A DNA stretch of 7,546 nucleotides. Source: JAHDDY01 sp964549375 (GTDB lineage Bacteria; Pseudomonadota; Alphaproteobacteria; Rhodobacterales; Rhodobacteraceae). Below, in pieces: positions 7,489 through 7,546 of this stretch. The notes beneath the pieces are model-generated. The model worked only from the letters and a program-made list of their open reading frames with translations. It was not told the origin of the DNA and searched no databases. The translations under genes and the position numbers were made by a program. Each line of letters begins with the position of its first letter. The first letter of the stretch is position 1. The DNA is taken from assembly GCA_964549375.1 (NCBI GenBank), contig CAZJWF010000134.1, forward strand, positions 1 through 7,546, given 5' to 3'.

Positions 7489-7531
7489 TGAGGAGGGTTA
7501 GAGTGTTTTGAGGTTTTACTCAGTCTCCTCA
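7489..7531 (+). promoter_or_regulatory. Strong Shine-Dalgarno (AGGAGGG) within a 7-bp inverted repeat
   Basis: AGGAGGG at 7491-7497 is the best ribosome binding sequence in the window and lies 10 bases before a TTG at 7508. TGAGGAG (7489-7495) is exactly complementary to CTCCTCA (7525-7531) across a 29-base loop, so the binding site could be masked by pairing with the start of the next gene. No T-run follows, so I do not call a terminator. Confidence 0.4.
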
Positions 7532-7546
7532 ATCATATTGGTCGTT
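7508..7546 (+). CDS. Possible 5' end of a small membrane protein (DUF1467-like), cut by the window edge
   Basis: From TTG 7508 the frame reads M-R-F-Y-S-V-S-S-I-I-L-V-V to the window end with no stop, and is closed upstream by TAG at 7499-7501. A strong Shine-Dalgarno (AGGAGGG) ends 10 bases upstream. The run SSIILVV resembles the start of a first membrane helix. I recall DUF1467 proteins, which begin in a similar way, as the usual gene after rnj in Rhodobacterales. TTG is a weak start codon, no ATG or GTG gives an open frame here, and only 13 codons are visible, so both the gene call and the family are tentative. Confidence 0.35.
   Translation, partial: MRFYSVSSIILVV

Noticed and set aside
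7143..7532. 129-residue Ser/Thr-rich open frame on the minus strand at the end of rnj
   Set aside because: The low-complexity Ser/Thr composition is what the antisense of a charged coiled tail would give. The sense strand has clear RNase J sequence.
1..7546. Mobile elements, CRISPR, tRNA or rRNA genes, toxin-antitoxin or defence systems
   Set aside because: Reading both strands, I saw no transposase, integrase, regular repeat array, tRNA-like cloverleaf or foreign gene; coding density by conserved housekeeping genes is about 98%.

Overview
This window looks like ordinary chromosome from an alphaproteobacterium, most likely Rhodobacterales and perhaps a marine roseobacter. I infer this from protein character, base composition in the low to mid 50s %GC by eye, and gene order. 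The order is the distal end of the complex I operon (nuoK-L-M-N), then a biotin ligase without a DNA-binding domain, then ribonuclease J. Every supportable gene is on the + strand and packing is very tight. The species is not determinable from the sequence alone.

Layout: positions 1-17 hold the last codons of nuoK. Next come nuoL (24-1943), nuoM (1945-3519) and nuoN (about 3529-4971), the three antiporter-like membrane subunits of NADH:quinone oxidoreductase. All keep the expected buried Lys/Glu residues. birA (4968-5702) overlaps nuoN by four bases. A short gap follows, which contains only a 39-codon (or shorter) open frame of unknown status and a small hairpin. Ribonuclease J (5818-7485) keeps all its metal-binding and beta-CASP motifs. 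The last 60 bases hold a strong Shine-Dalgarno sequence and what may be the first 13 codons of the next gene, possibly a DUF1467-type small membrane protein.

How the genes work together: NuoL, NuoM and NuoN form the distal membrane arm of complex I and translocate protons. BirA biotinylates carboxylases, and RNase J matures and degrades RNA. The last two have no evident functional link to respiration; they seem to be co-transcribed and translationally coupled passengers. Stop and start codons overlap or nearly touch at most junctions, with no terminator in between, which suggests one read-through transcript.

I found no mobile element, CRISPR array, RNA gene, toxin-antitoxin pair or defence system, and no convincing new system. 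The most interesting spot is the birA-rnj junction (5699-5818), where related genomes, as I recall them, carry coaX (type III pantothenate kinase). Here there is only a tiny open frame coupled to both neighbours. There is no stretch over 300 bases without a gene.
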